DNA of 64,000 nt from Alcanivoracaceae bacterium (GTDB taxonomy: Bacteria; Pseudomonadota; Gammaproteobacteria; Pseudomonadales; Alcanivoracaceae), in NCBI GenBank assembly GCA_029210325.1, contig JARGPU010000001.1, forward strand, positions 878,126 through 942,125, in the 5' to 3' direction. The notes under the pieces are model-generated. The model saw only the letters and a program-made list of their open reading frames with translations, was not told the DNA's origin and made no database searches. The translations under genes and the position numbers were made by a program. Below are positions 48,904-57,027 of this stretch, piece by piece (positions within the stretch are counted from its first letter, which is position 1; each line of letters starts with the position of its first letter).

Positions 48904-50607
48904 GTGCGGCAACTACTAGAGGGAATGTCGGCTAAGGTGAGCCGATTGCTGATGTTGCTCATTATGCTGTTTGTCGGCGTTGCCACCTATCAGCCCCTGC
49001 ATGCCAGCACGGATTATGAAGATGTTATTGAAGCTGAAGAGAGTTTGGTTGATACAGCTCTGCCTGCTGATCAAACAGAGGAGTTCAGTAACGCTCTGGC
49101 TCAGCTGGCGTCTGCCAGCTTTTCCAAGAAAGAGGACCTCACTAGCGAGTTGGTCGCCAAGCGATTTCCCGGTAGTCGTGGTGTTCTCGTCGCGCTACTA
49201 GAGAATCAGCTGTATGCCGACAAATCATCGGGAAAAGTATTAATTCTCTCTGAGCAGGATGGAGAAAAGACATATCACGATGCCATATCCGGTGAACTGA
49301 TTGCCGACGGTGGCTCGGATAAAAAGCGAATTACTACGAATAATTCTCTGCGCAAGAAACTGCGTGGGGACATAGCAATATTTGATCTGCATAGCGAGGA
49401 CCGCAACGTGCGCCTTGGGGCCGTGCAACAGCTCCGTGACGTCGTAGACCAGAGTGTCGCGACCATGCTGATGAAGCAGCAATCTATAGAGAAAGATGAT
49501 GATGTTATAGAAGAAATTCGTGTCACGCTGGCCATATTCGACCTTGGCAGCGAAGATTCAGAGGCCCGTCTGGCGGCGGTAGAGGCGCTGGACGGTGAGC
49601 TCGGCAACGACGTGTTTAATCAGATCTCAGCACTTCTCCACAGTGAAGAAGACAAGGAGGTTATCAAGGCTGCGCAAGCGACAATCAAGCGAATAGAGGG
49701 CAAGCGTGATTTCTACTCGCTGCTAGAGACAGCGTTCTTTGGCCTTAGTTTTGGCTCGGTGTTGGTTTTGGCTGCCATCGGACTAGCCATTACCTTCGGG
49801 GTTATGGGCGTGATCAATATGGCTCACGGTGAGCTGATCATGCTGGGAGCCTATACGACGTTTGTTATGCAGCAGCTGCTACCCGATCACATTGGCCTAT
49901 CTATTATTCTTTCTATTCCTGCGGCTTTCCTGGTTTCCGGTCTTGTAGGGATTGGTATTGAGCGGGGCGTGGTCCGTTTTCTCTACGGCCGCCCACTGGA
50001 AACCTTGCTGGCGACATTTGGTGTCAGCCTGATCCTGCAGCAGCTCGTGCGGACCATTTTTTCCCCGCTTAATCGATCGGTGCAAACGCCAGAGATGATG
50101 AGTGGACTGCTGCGATTTAATGAAGTGTTCGCGGTGACCTATAACCGTCTCTACATCCTGATTTTTACCTTTATTGTGTTTGCCGGCCTGTGGCTGATTC
50201 TCAACAAAACCTCGCTCGGCCTGAAGGTCAGGGCGGTTTCGCAGAATCGTCAAATGGCTCGGGCAATGGGGGTGCGTACAGCGCGTGTTGATGCGCTTAC
50301 CTTCGGTCTTGGTTCTGGTGTTGCGGGTATTGCCGGGGTGGCGCTCAGTCAGCTAACCAATGTGGGCCCCAATCTTGGTCAAGCCTACATTATTGATTCG
50401 TTCATGGTGGTGGTGTTTGGCGGTGTAGGAAACCTTTGGGGTACCTTGGTTGGCGGCATGACGCTAGGCGTGGCTACCAAGTTTCTGGAGCCTCATGTAG
50501 GTGCTGTTGTCGCAAAAATTATAATGCTTGTTTTCATCATTCTGTTTATACAGCGCCGTAAGCAGGGTTTGTTCCCGCAGAAAGGCCGGGCAGCATCAGG
50601 AGCATGA
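48904..50607 (+). CDS. urtB: Urea ABC transporter permease UrtB with periplasmic N-terminal extension
   Basis: A 567-residue LivH-type permease. A signal-anchor (RLLMLLIMLFVGVATYQPLHAS) leads into a ~230-residue hydrophilic region with two similar helical repeats (DLHSEDRNVRLGAVQQL, DLGSEDSEARLAAVEAL) that look HEAT-like. The membrane core begins FGLSFGSVLVLAAIGLAITFGVMGVINMAHGELIMLGAY. GTG 48904 is chosen because AGGAG lies seven bases upstream; GTG 48871 lacks it. The extension is usual in proteobacterial UrtB. The stop overlaps the urtC region (ATGA). Confidence 0.92.
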   Translation: MRQLLEGMSAKVSRLLMLLIMLFVGVATYQPLHASTDYEDVIEAEESLVDTALPADQTEEFSNALAQLASASFSKKEDLTSELVAKRFPGSRGVLVALLENQLYADKSSGKVLILSEQDGEKTYHDAISGELIADGGSDKKRITTNNSLRKKLRGDIAIFDLHSEDRNVRLGAVQQLRDVVDQSVATMLMKQQSIEKDDDVIEEIRVTLAIFDLGSEDSEARLAAVEALDGELGNDVFNQISALLHSEEDKEVIKAAQATIKRIEGKRDFYSLLETAFFGLSFGSVLVLAAIGLAITFGVMGVINMAHGELIMLGAYTTFVMQQLLPDHIGLSIILSIPAAFLVSGLVGIGIERGVVRFLYGRPLETLLATFGVSLILQQLVRTIFSPLNRSVQTPEMMSGLLRFNEVFAVTYNRLYILIFTFIVFAGLWLILNKTSLGLKVRAVSQNRQMARAMGVRTARVDALTFGLGSGVAGIAGVALSQLTNVGPNLGQAYIIDSFMVVVFGGVGNLWGTLVGGMTLGVATKFLEPHVGAVVAKIIMLVFIILFIQRRKQGLFPQKGRAASGA

Positions 50608-50609
50608 CC

Positions 50610-51719
50610 ATGACCTTGCAGGATCACAGCGCAATTTCCCGTGTGATGAGAAGTGACAGGGGTATTAAATGGTTCGTCGGCCTGTTGCTGGCGGCAGCGG
50701 TACTACTGCCTCTCGGTCACCTTCTTTTTCCGCCGGAATCTTCCCTGCATGTCAGCACCTATACGCTGGGCTTGGTTGGCAAGTACATGACCTATGCCTT
50801 GCTGGCGGTATCCATAGACTTGATCTGGGGTTATTGCGGAATTCTAAGCCTTGGTCACACCGCCTTTTTCGCTTTGGGCGGATACGCGATGGGTATGTAT
50901 CTGATGCGTCAGATAGGTACCCGGGGCGTCTACGGAGACCCTTTGCTACCGGACTTTATGGTTTTTCTGAACTGGGATAGCCTGCCGTGGTACTGGCACG
51001 GCTTTGATATGTTCTGGTTTGCCGCAGTAATGGTGGTTCTTGCGCCAGGTTTACTGGCGCTGGTGTTTGGTTGGTTTGCCTTCCAATCTCGAGTCGTCGG
51101 CGTGTATTTTTCGATTATCACTCAGGCACTGACCTTCGCGCTGTTATTGGCCTTTTTCCGTAATGAGATGGGCTTTGGCGGCAACAATGGCCTGACCGAC
51201 TTCAAGGAGTTGCTTGGTTTTGATTTGCAGGCATCTTCTACCCGTGTTGGCCTGTATGTGACCTCGGCTTTGGCGCTGCTCGCCGGTGTGCTGGTATGCC
51301 GCTGGATTGTTGCTTCCAGGTTTGGCCGGATTATCGCAGCGATCAGGGACAGTGAATCGCGCACTCGATTTATTGGCTATCGTGTCGAGCACTATAAGCT
51401 TTGGTTGTTCTGTTTTTCCGCCATGTTGGCTGGTATAGCCGGTGCCCTGTATGTCCCGCAGGTGGGCATTATCAACCCCGGCGAGTTTGCTCCGATCAAC
51501 TCCATCGAAGCAGTGGTCTGGGTGGCAGTAGGCGGTCGCGGAACTTTGTACGGGGCCGTGGTCGGCGCGATTTTGGTTAACTATGCCAAGAGCTATTTCA
51601 CCATGGCCTGGCCCGAGGCATGGCTATACGCCTTGGGCGTGCTGTTTGTTTTGGTAACGCTTTTCCTTCCCAAGGGCGTGCTAGGTCTGCTGCAGCGCTT
51701 TAAGAGGGCGGAGTCATGA
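50610..51719 (+). CDS. urtC: Urea ABC transporter permease UrtC
   Basis: A 369-residue LivM-type permease with about ten membrane segments; LIWGYCGILSLGHTAFFALGGYAMGMYLM and the GGNNGLTDFKELLGFDL loop are UrtC features. ATG 50610 has AGGAG seven bases upstream, while ATG 50604, which overlaps the urtB stop, is too close to it. It forms the membrane channel with UrtB. Its end overlaps the urtD start. Confidence 0.93.
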   Translation: MTLQDHSAISRVMRSDRGIKWFVGLLLAAAVLLPLGHLLFPPESSLHVSTYTLGLVGKYMTYALLAVSIDLIWGYCGILSLGHTAFFALGGYAMGMYLMRQIGTRGVYGDPLLPDFMVFLNWDSLPWYWHGFDMFWFAAVMVVLAPGLLALVFGWFAFQSRVVGVYFSIITQALTFALLLAFFRNEMGFGGNNGLTDFKELLGFDLQASSTRVGLYVTSALALLAGVLVCRWIVASRFGRIIAAIRDSESRTRFIGYRVEHYKLWLFCFSAMLAGIAGALYVPQVGIINPGEFAPINSIEAVVWVAVGGRGTLYGAVVGAILVNYAKSYFTMAWPEAWLYALGVLFVLVTLFLPKGVLGLLQRFKRAES

Positions 51720-52555
51720 GTATGCTGAAGCCGTTGAGGGATTTTACCGAGCGGGATCGCGTCTTTGACATGGTTAACCCGGCGCTGCGATCACCCAAGC
51801 TGGATGTCAGTCACGGCACGGTACTGTATCTGGAAGATATTTCTGTCAGCTTTGATGGCTTTCGAGCCTTGAATGATCTGACTCTTTATATTCAGGCTGG
51901 CGAGCTGCGCTGCATTATTGGGCCCAATGGCGCTGGCAAGACAACTATGATGGATGTGATTACCGGCAAGACAAGGCCGGATACTGGCTCTGCCTTCTTT
52001 GGCCAGACTATCGATTTGCTGCGCCTGTCAGAGCCGGATATTGCTCAAGCAGGTATTGGTCGAAAGTTTCAGAGCCCTACGGTATTTGAGCAGCACACTG
52101 TGTTTGAAAATCTTGAGCTGTCCATGGCCGGTCCTCGCGGGGTTTGGGCCATGTTATATGCCAGGCTCAATGCGGAGCAGCGGGAAAAAATCGATAGCGT
52201 ACTGGAGCTGACTGGTTTGCAGGATCTGCGCTTTGCGCTGGCAGGCAGTCTTTCCCATGGCCAGAAGCAGTGGCTGGAAATCGGCATGTTGTTGATGCAG
52301 GAGCCGGCTCTGCTATTAGTGGACGAACCGGTTGCCGGAATGACCCCTCAGGAAACCGAGCGTACCGCAGAATTGCTGGTGTCGCTGGCTGGCGAACGGT
52401 CCGTGGTCGTGGTTGAGCACGACATGGAGTTTGTCCGCTCCATCGCTCGCACTGTTACCGTTCTGCATGAGGGCAGTGTACTGGCTGAGGGCAGCATGGA
52501 TCAGGTGCAAAGCAACCCGAAAGTCGTGGAAGTGTATCTTGGAGAGCAGGTATGA
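51716..52555 (+). CDS. urtD: Urea ABC transporter ATP-binding protein UrtD
   Basis: A 279-residue LivG-type ATPase: Walker A (GPNGAGKTTMMD), signature SHGQKQWLEIGM, Walker B (LLLVDEPVAGM) and the H-loop VVEHDMEF. The ~30-residue N-terminal extension is typical of UrtD. ATG 51716 overlaps the urtC stop (ATGA); ATG 51722 is better spaced from CGGAG and could be the true start. Confidence 0.93.
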   Translation: MSMLKPLRDFTERDRVFDMVNPALRSPKLDVSHGTVLYLEDISVSFDGFRALNDLTLYIQAGELRCIIGPNGAGKTTMMDVITGKTRPDTGSAFFGQTIDLLRLSEPDIAQAGIGRKFQSPTVFEQHTVFENLELSMAGPRGVWAMLYARLNAEQREKIDSVLELTGLQDLRFALAGSLSHGQKQWLEIGMLLMQEPALLLVDEPVAGMTPQETERTAELLVSLAGERSVVVVEHDMEFVRSIARTVTVLHEGSVLAEGSMDQVQSNPKVVEVYLGEQV

Positions 52556-53268
52556 ATCAGACAGCAGGATCGCTGCTTCAGGTCTCCGGGTTGAACCAGT
52601 TCTATGGCGGTAGTCATATTCTCTGGGACGTTAATCTTGATGTGCCGGAGGGTAGTTGTGTGTGCCTGATGGGCCGCAATGGCATGGGCAAAACCACCTT
52701 GCTGAAATGCGTTATGGGGCTGTTGCCGGCCACCGACGGCGAGGTTACTTTCTCGGGAAAACCCTTGCTATCTCAGCCCGCCGAGGCTCGCGCAGGGCTA
52801 GGTATAGGTTATGTGCCGCAGGGCAGGGAGATTTTCCCGCTGCTCAGCGTAGAAGAGAATCTGCAGCTTGCTGTGAGCTGTCGGCGGGATCGTTCCCCGG
52901 CGATTTTGCAGCGCGTGTATGAGATTTTTCCAGTGCTGAAACAGATGGGGCGTCGCCGTGGTGGCGATCTGTCTGGAGGCCAGCAGCAACAGCTGGCTAT
53001 TGGCAGGGCCTTGGTGCTCGAGCCGCGCCTGTTAATTCTTGATGAGCCAACAGAGGGGATTCAGCCCAATATTGTCCGCGAAATCGGCGACATTATTATT
53101 CGTCTCAATCGCGAACAGGGACTGACGGTGTTGCTAGTAGAGCAGAAACTGCCATTTGCGCGCCGTGTCGCCACTGATTTTCGCATCATCGAAAAGGGTC
53201 GCATCGTGGCGGCGGATAGTATCGACAAACTCAGCGATGATCTGACCCGACGTCATTTGACCGTCTAA
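52552..53268 (+). CDS. urtE: Urea ABC transporter ATP-binding protein UrtE
   Basis: A 238-residue LivF-type ATPase: Walker A (GRNGMGKTTLLK), signature LSGGQQQQLAIGR, Walker B (LLILDEPTEGIQPNIV) and VLLVEQKLPFARRVA. ATG overlaps the urtD stop. It completes the UrtABCDE transporter and appears to be the last gene of the operon; no allophanate hydrolase or urease gene follows. Confidence 0.93.
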   Translation: MNQTAGSLLQVSGLNQFYGGSHILWDVNLDVPEGSCVCLMGRNGMGKTTLLKCVMGLLPATDGEVTFSGKPLLSQPAEARAGLGIGYVPQGREIFPLLSVEENLQLAVSCRRDRSPAILQRVYEIFPVLKQMGRRRGGDLSGGQQQQLAIGRALVLEPRLLILDEPTEGIQPNIVREIGDIIIRLNREQGLTVLLVEQKLPFARRVATDFRIIEKGRIVAADSIDKLSDDLTRRHLTV

Positions 53269-53430
53269 GCTAATCTGCAAAGTTTTAATCCAACATAGAT
53301 ATTGATGAAGCCGCGATAAATTATCGGCAATAGCAATTCGGCGTCAGCAGGGTATGGCGGCGGGGGCTATTGAGCGGCAAAAAAAGACGGCACTAACCTG
53401 ACGCTGGATTGTCTGGTCTGTGCCGGCAAA

Positions 53431-53448
53431 GCCCTCCGTGAGGAGGGC
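53431..53448. terminator. Hairpin between urtE and the TorF-like gene
   Basis: GCCCTCC-GTGA-GGAGGGC is a perfect seven-base-pair stem in the 200-base gap between the convergent urtE and torF-like stops. Only a short T-run (TTT) follows on the minus strand, so termination is likely but not strong. I see nothing else clear in 53269-53430. Confidence 0.55.
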
Positions 53449-53470
53449 ATGCGGGAGAATCAACTGCAGA

Positions 53471-54172
53471 TTAGAACGAGAACGCGTAGCCAACGTTGAT
53501 CAGTACGTCCTGCTCATCGGCTGGAGTAAAGGCAGGGGCGCTGGCCGTGGCGGCAAGATCATCGGCCGCAACGATTTTAGAGGCTGTGAAGGTCAGGTTC
53601 TCAACTGGGGAGTAGCTGATGTCAACGTGAGTGTAGTCGCTGTCAGCCGCATCCAGCATCCAAGTGCCGACCATAAAGCCGAACTTGTCGTAAGCGTAGC
53701 TCAGGGTCAGGTAGTCGTCATCACCGATCTCCAGGTCGGTTCCTGGGAACTTATACACCGAGGTGTAGTAGGTCAGGCCGAAATCGCCCAGACCCAGGCC
53801 CAGAATAAACTCGCCTTGCTCACCAAAGCCCTGATCAATGCCAGGGTACATGTAGCTCACGTAGGACAAGTCATAGCTTAGGCCACCTGCTTCACCAGCA
53901 AAGCCCAAATACGCATCGTATTCACCACCAGCACCGGTGCCGAAAACAGTCTCGGATGAGGTCCAGACGCCTGCATACGCGCCAGAGCCATGACTGTAAT
54001 CTAGGCTGCCAGAAACCACGGCGCCTCCATTGCTGAGGTCCTGGCCACGCCACAGGTAGAAGTTAGATATACCAAGGCTGCCGGTTACTTCTGCAGCAGC
54101 AGTGATCGGTGCGGCAGCAGCAGCGAAAGCAACGGCCAGTGCAGACATTTTCAGTACGGATTTCTTGCTCAT
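53471..54172 (-). CDS. TorF-family putative outer-membrane porin
   Basis: A 233-residue secreted protein with signal peptide (cleavage near ITAAAE). The mature part begins EVTGSLGISNFYLWRGQDLSNGGAVVSGSLDYSH, the TorF-family start, followed by alternating amphipathic beta strands rich in Gly/Tyr/Asp and a C-terminal aromatic (NVGYAFSF), as in outer-membrane barrels. ATG 54172 has GAGGG upstream. The gene has its own sigma-54 promoter and NtrC-like palindrome, next to the urea transport operon. The family has no settled substrate; a urea or small-nitrogen-compound channel is my inference. Confidence 0.85.
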   Translation of the reverse strand: MSKKSVLKMSALAVAFAAAAAPITAAAEVTGSLGISNFYLWRGQDLSNGGAVVSGSLDYSHGSGAYAGVWTSSETVFGTGAGGEYDAYLGFAGEAGGLSYDLSYVSYMYPGIDQGFGEQGEFILGLGLGDFGLTYYTSVYKFPGTDLEIGDDDYLTLSYAYDKFGFMVGTWMLDAADSDYTHVDISYSPVENLTFTASKIVAADDLAATASAPAFTPADEQDVLINVGYAFSF

Positions 54173-54248
54173 GGGTACAGCCCTCTTCAGTGACAGTGTT
54201 GTGGTTGCCGCGCTGCGACCTGGGGCCGTGGCAGCTGACAAAAAAGAG

Positions 54249-54264
54249 GCATGTTCCGTGCCAA
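54249..54264 (-). promoter_or_regulatory. Sigma-54 promoter of the TorF-like porin gene
   Basis: On the minus strand TTGGCAC, five bases (GGAAC), ATGC: the -24 element is perfect and -12 has only the first T of TTGC changed, with exact ten-base GG-to-GC spacing. The predicted start is near 54237, giving a leader of about 65 bases before ATG 54172. Confidence 0.8.
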
Positions 54265-54358
54265 CATCTCCAATGGTGTGATTTTTATGAACTATTTGTT
54301 AATTACGCGGTATAGGGGGCATTTTTTGATGTCAGAGCAGTGCAATACTCCTCCAACA

Positions 54359-54379
54359 TGCGCACCATGCTGGTGCGCA
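54359..54379. promoter_or_regulatory. NtrC-type palindrome upstream of the TorF-like gene
   Basis: A 21-base interrupted palindrome (nine-base arms TGCGCACCA and TGGTGCGCA, three-base centre) contains GCACC-ATGCT-GGTGC, matching the NtrC form GCACC-N5-GGTGC. Its centre is about 130 bases upstream of the predicted sigma-54 start, a usual enhancer position. It also lies 26 bases past the stop of the lipoprotein gene, but no T-run follows, so a terminator is less likely. Confidence 0.7.
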
Positions 54380-54404
54380 GCCCCGGTGAGCGCCCAATTT
54401 AGGT

Positions 54405-54875
54405 TCACGGGCAGGAGGGAGCGTTACCAAGAATGTCCTGCTCAACCCAGCTTTCACCCTCCAGTCTTGTTGCCGTAATGGTGCACATTGGCGACTTCTC
54501 CAGACGCAGCTGGTAGGTCTGTCCAGCGGTTGCCTCAAAGCTAACCATCCCTTCACAGCGCTTTCGGGCCGCGTTGCGGTCTATCTGACTGTAGCGGAAA
54601 CCGGCAGTGACTGTTTTGTCTGGAGCTACAGTGGCGCGCACCTCCGCGCTTTTGTTCATGGCTTCGTTAAGGTCATCAAAAAACTTGTAGCCACCCAGAC
54701 CAACAGCCACAGGGGTTTCCCGAATGCCTTTCCCGGGGATGCAAATGATCGGCTGGGCGGCTATGCCGTCGGCAGAAAAGACCAGAGTAATTGCATCCTC
54801 TCCGGCATAGTCAGCATGACGGCTTGATTGGCAGGCGCTCAACATAAATATGGCAGCAAGCAGGGCGAATCTCAT
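54405..54875 (-). CDS. Small hypothetical lipoprotein
   Basis: A 156-residue protein with a lipoprotein signal (MRFALLAAIFMLSAC). The mature part has a few conserved-looking blocks (IICIPGKGIRETPVAVGLGGYKFF, KRCEGMVSFEATAGQTYQLRLE) and four further cysteines that could pair. The segment FEATAGQTYQLRL resembles small beta-rich lipoproteins. ATG 54875 has GGAG seven bases upstream. No function can be given. Confidence 0.75.
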   Translation of the reverse strand: MRFALLAAIFMLSACQSSRHADYAGEDAITLVFSADGIAAQPIICIPGKGIRETPVAVGLGGYKFFDDLNEAMNKSAEVRATVAPDKTVTAGFRYSQIDRNAARKRCEGMVSFEATAGQTYQLRLEKSPMCTITATRLEGESWVEQDILGNAPSCP

Positions 54876-54942
54876 CGGTGTTCTCCGGGTATGCAATGAA
54901 TCGGCAAGATTCGCGGCTCCACCCGATTACGTCAAGCATGTT

Positions 54943-56016
54943 TCAACGATCAAACCAAAGCCCTATGGCATCGCGGGTTCTTTGTGGCCTTTGTTTCGGC
55001 GTGGGAATCCAGCGATCCCGGTTGGCAGCGGCAGAGACCATAAAGTCTATTAAAGGCATGTGTTGGCGCAGTACACGGTGATGACGGTGGCTGATGACGG
55101 GGTTGAAGTAACCGAGAAAATCGAGCATCTGCCGGGGGTTTTTTCGCACCCATAACCAGGAGCCCATCTCCAGCGTAAATGGCAGAAATATGCGCTCGCC
55201 GTGCTGTGCTTCTGCGGAGTTTTGCGGTTTGTCGTAAGGACTGTCGTAAAGGCTGTCGTAGAGATAGTCCCACAGGTCTCCGTGGGTGGTGTAGTTCACC
55301 GACTGCGGCTCAACCAGATAAGGATGCAGGTGCGGATAGGTATGCTGCATCAGCTGGCGCAGCGAGTAGACCTCGCCAATATGAGCGATAGGCCGATGAC
55401 TACGTGCGTAACAACTCCACAGCCGGTCACGCCGGCCGAAGCCGCTGTGGCAGTCCAGTGTCATGGAGAATGGTGCGCATTGGATGCGTTCCCGGACTAC
55501 CCGAACCAGTGCCTCCGACTCCGCTTCCATGGGCGCGCCACGCTGGCCCCGGTACCAGGGCAGCCATGGACCAATGCGGTGGCCGCCAACCAGAAACGGG
55601 ACCTTGCCCATGGCATCAATCGGGGCGTTTCGCATCAGGTCAACGCCGTTGGCGTTACTGCGGCGCCGTAGCCACATTCCGGCGGGATTGACGATTGGCA
55701 TGATCACCAGGCGCACCTGCTCCAGCTTGCGGTGGAGTGCATCATCCCAGTGCATCCGTTCGGTCAGGCTGTGCAGCCAGGCCAGTAAAACCTGCGATCC
55801 GATCCGCTCGACCCCATGCACACCACCAAACAGGCCAAATACCGGTGCCTTCGGATTGCGACTCCCTATTTCCAGCACCCACACAGGCAGTGTCTGCCCG
55901 GCGGCTTCCACCTGCAGCACCGTTTCGCTGCGCAGCCAGCGGGCGCCACGATCCATGATCGCTTCAAGTTGCACCATTTCGGGCAGGTGCCTTTGCATGT
56001 CTGGGCGCGTACTCAT
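54943..56016 (-). CDS. M14-family zinc carboxypeptidase-like protein
   Basis: A 357-residue protein with M14 features: GLFGGVHGVERIG (zinc His and Glu), VIMPIVNPAGMWLRRRSNANGVDLMRN, LDCHSGFG (third zinc His) and a late TLEMGSW with the catalytic Glu. No signal peptide is evident, so it is probably cytoplasmic. A stretch YLYDSLYDSPYDKP is encoded by short near-tandem repeats (about 55230-55270), perhaps a variable loop. Substrate unknown; peptidoglycan peptides or polyamino acids are possible. Confidence 0.8.
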   Translation of the reverse strand: MSTRPDMQRHLPEMVQLEAIMDRGARWLRSETVLQVEAAGQTLPVWVLEIGSRNPKAPVFGLFGGVHGVERIGSQVLLAWLHSLTERMHWDDALHRKLEQVRLVIMPIVNPAGMWLRRRSNANGVDLMRNAPIDAMGKVPFLVGGHRIGPWLPWYRGQRGAPMEAESEALVRVVRERIQCAPFSMTLDCHSGFGRRDRLWSCYARSHRPIAHIGEVYSLRQLMQHTYPHLHPYLVEPQSVNYTTHGDLWDYLYDSLYDSPYDKPQNSAEAQHGERIFLPFTLEMGSWLWVRKNPRQMLDFLGYFNPVISHRHHRVLRQHMPLIDFMVSAAANRDRWIPTPKQRPQRTRDAIGLWFDR

Positions 56017-56080
56017 GGTTTATAGGCTGCTGGAAAATGACCAGCATGGGTCAGTGATGTGTCAGCCTGATGACGCTTCA

Positions 56081-56129
56081 GCAGGGCTCTGCAGGAGGGC
56101 TCTGCAGGAGGGCTTTGCAGGAGGGCTCT
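56081..56129. repeat. 13-bp direct tandem repeat (three full units and a partial)
   Basis: The unit GCAGGAGGGCTCT is at 56091-56103, 56104-56116 (one change, CTTT) and 56117-56129, with a shortened copy at 56081-56090. It lies in the 206-base space between the divergent carboxypeptidase and YiiX-like genes. Confidence 0.85.
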
Positions 56130-56222
56130 GCGTGTCATCAAAACGTGGCTGGATTGTCACCCGTCAGTCATTCGCCATCCGCACCATGGCTCTTGACTTG
56201 ATCAGTCATCAGGAGTGTGCCG

Positions 56223-56867
56223 GTGCTGTCTTCCGCCAGTATTTCCTCTTTGCAAACCGGAGACGTGCTGCTGTTCTCCGGTAAAGGGTTAAGCAGTGAA
56301 GTGATCCGCTGGTTCACCGGCAGTTACTGGACCCATGTGGGCGTCATCGTCAAGCTGGATGAGGCGGATGAGCCGATTCTTCTGGAGTCCAACCTTGGCC
56401 CCGAGTCGGTGGATCTGATCAGCGGGCAGGCGCAATGCGGGATCTCCTTGGTGCAGGTCGAGCGTAAGCTGAGCGATTATCAGGGTGAAATTGCTATTCG
56501 TCGGCGTCAGGGAGAGCCGCTGACCTTGCGCCAGCGACGTCTGGTGAGACGATTGGTGAAGCGATTATACCGGCGCCCATATCGACACTACCTGTGGCGT
56601 CAGGTTATTGACCACCTTCCCGGTGTGCGACGCCGGGACTACTCTGCCATGTTTTGCAGCGAGCTGGTTGCCGAGTTGTATCGTCGTCTGGGCTGGTTGC
56701 CGGAGGATGTGCGCTGCGGAGGATTTTTCCCCGGACACTTCGCCGCCGAGTCTTTTGCTTTACAGCAGGGTGCGCTGCAGCCAGTAGAGTGGCTCAAGCG
56801 TTGTGCCCAACATCACATATCTACTGGCGAGCAAAAAAAATCTGATCTTGCTGTTGCCGGCTGCTGA
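56223..56867 (+). CDS. YiiX/YebB-like NlpC/P60-superfamily cysteine hydrolase
   Basis: A 214-residue protein: LQTGDVLLFSGKGLSSEVIRWFTGSYWTHVGVIV contains the His of the circularly permuted papain-like fold, and YSAMFCSELVAELYRRLGWLP holds the candidate catalytic Cys. Members are lipid or peptide hydrolases/acyltransferases. GTG 56223 has AGGAG seven bases upstream; GTG 56217 is too close. The Arg-rich middle (LRQRRLVRRLVKRLYRRPYR) could bind anionic lipid. Substrate unknown. Confidence 0.75.
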   Translation: MLSSASISSLQTGDVLLFSGKGLSSEVIRWFTGSYWTHVGVIVKLDEADEPILLESNLGPESVDLISGQAQCGISLVQVERKLSDYQGEIAIRRRQGEPLTLRQRRLVRRLVKRLYRRPYRHYLWRQVIDHLPGVRRRDYSAMFCSELVAELYRRLGWLPEDVRCGGFFPGHFAAESFALQQGALQPVEWLKRCAQHHISTGEQKKSDLAVAGC

Positions 56868-57027
56868 AATTTCAGAGTATGTTAACCGGGAAGGGTGGCC
56901 ACCCGATTATGCAAGTTGCATCACTGCCAGAAACCTGAAGAGGAAATGGTGGTGGAGGGTGGCGTCACTGTTGAACTCTCTGCCGCTGTGAAAAAAACGC
57001 ACCATCACACCAGCGAGAGGAATCCGC

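Noticed and set aside
54359-54379. The palindrome as a terminator of the small lipoprotein gene.
   Set aside because: No T-run follows on the minus strand, and its GCACC-N5-GGTGC form and distance to the sigma-54 promoter fit an enhancer site better.
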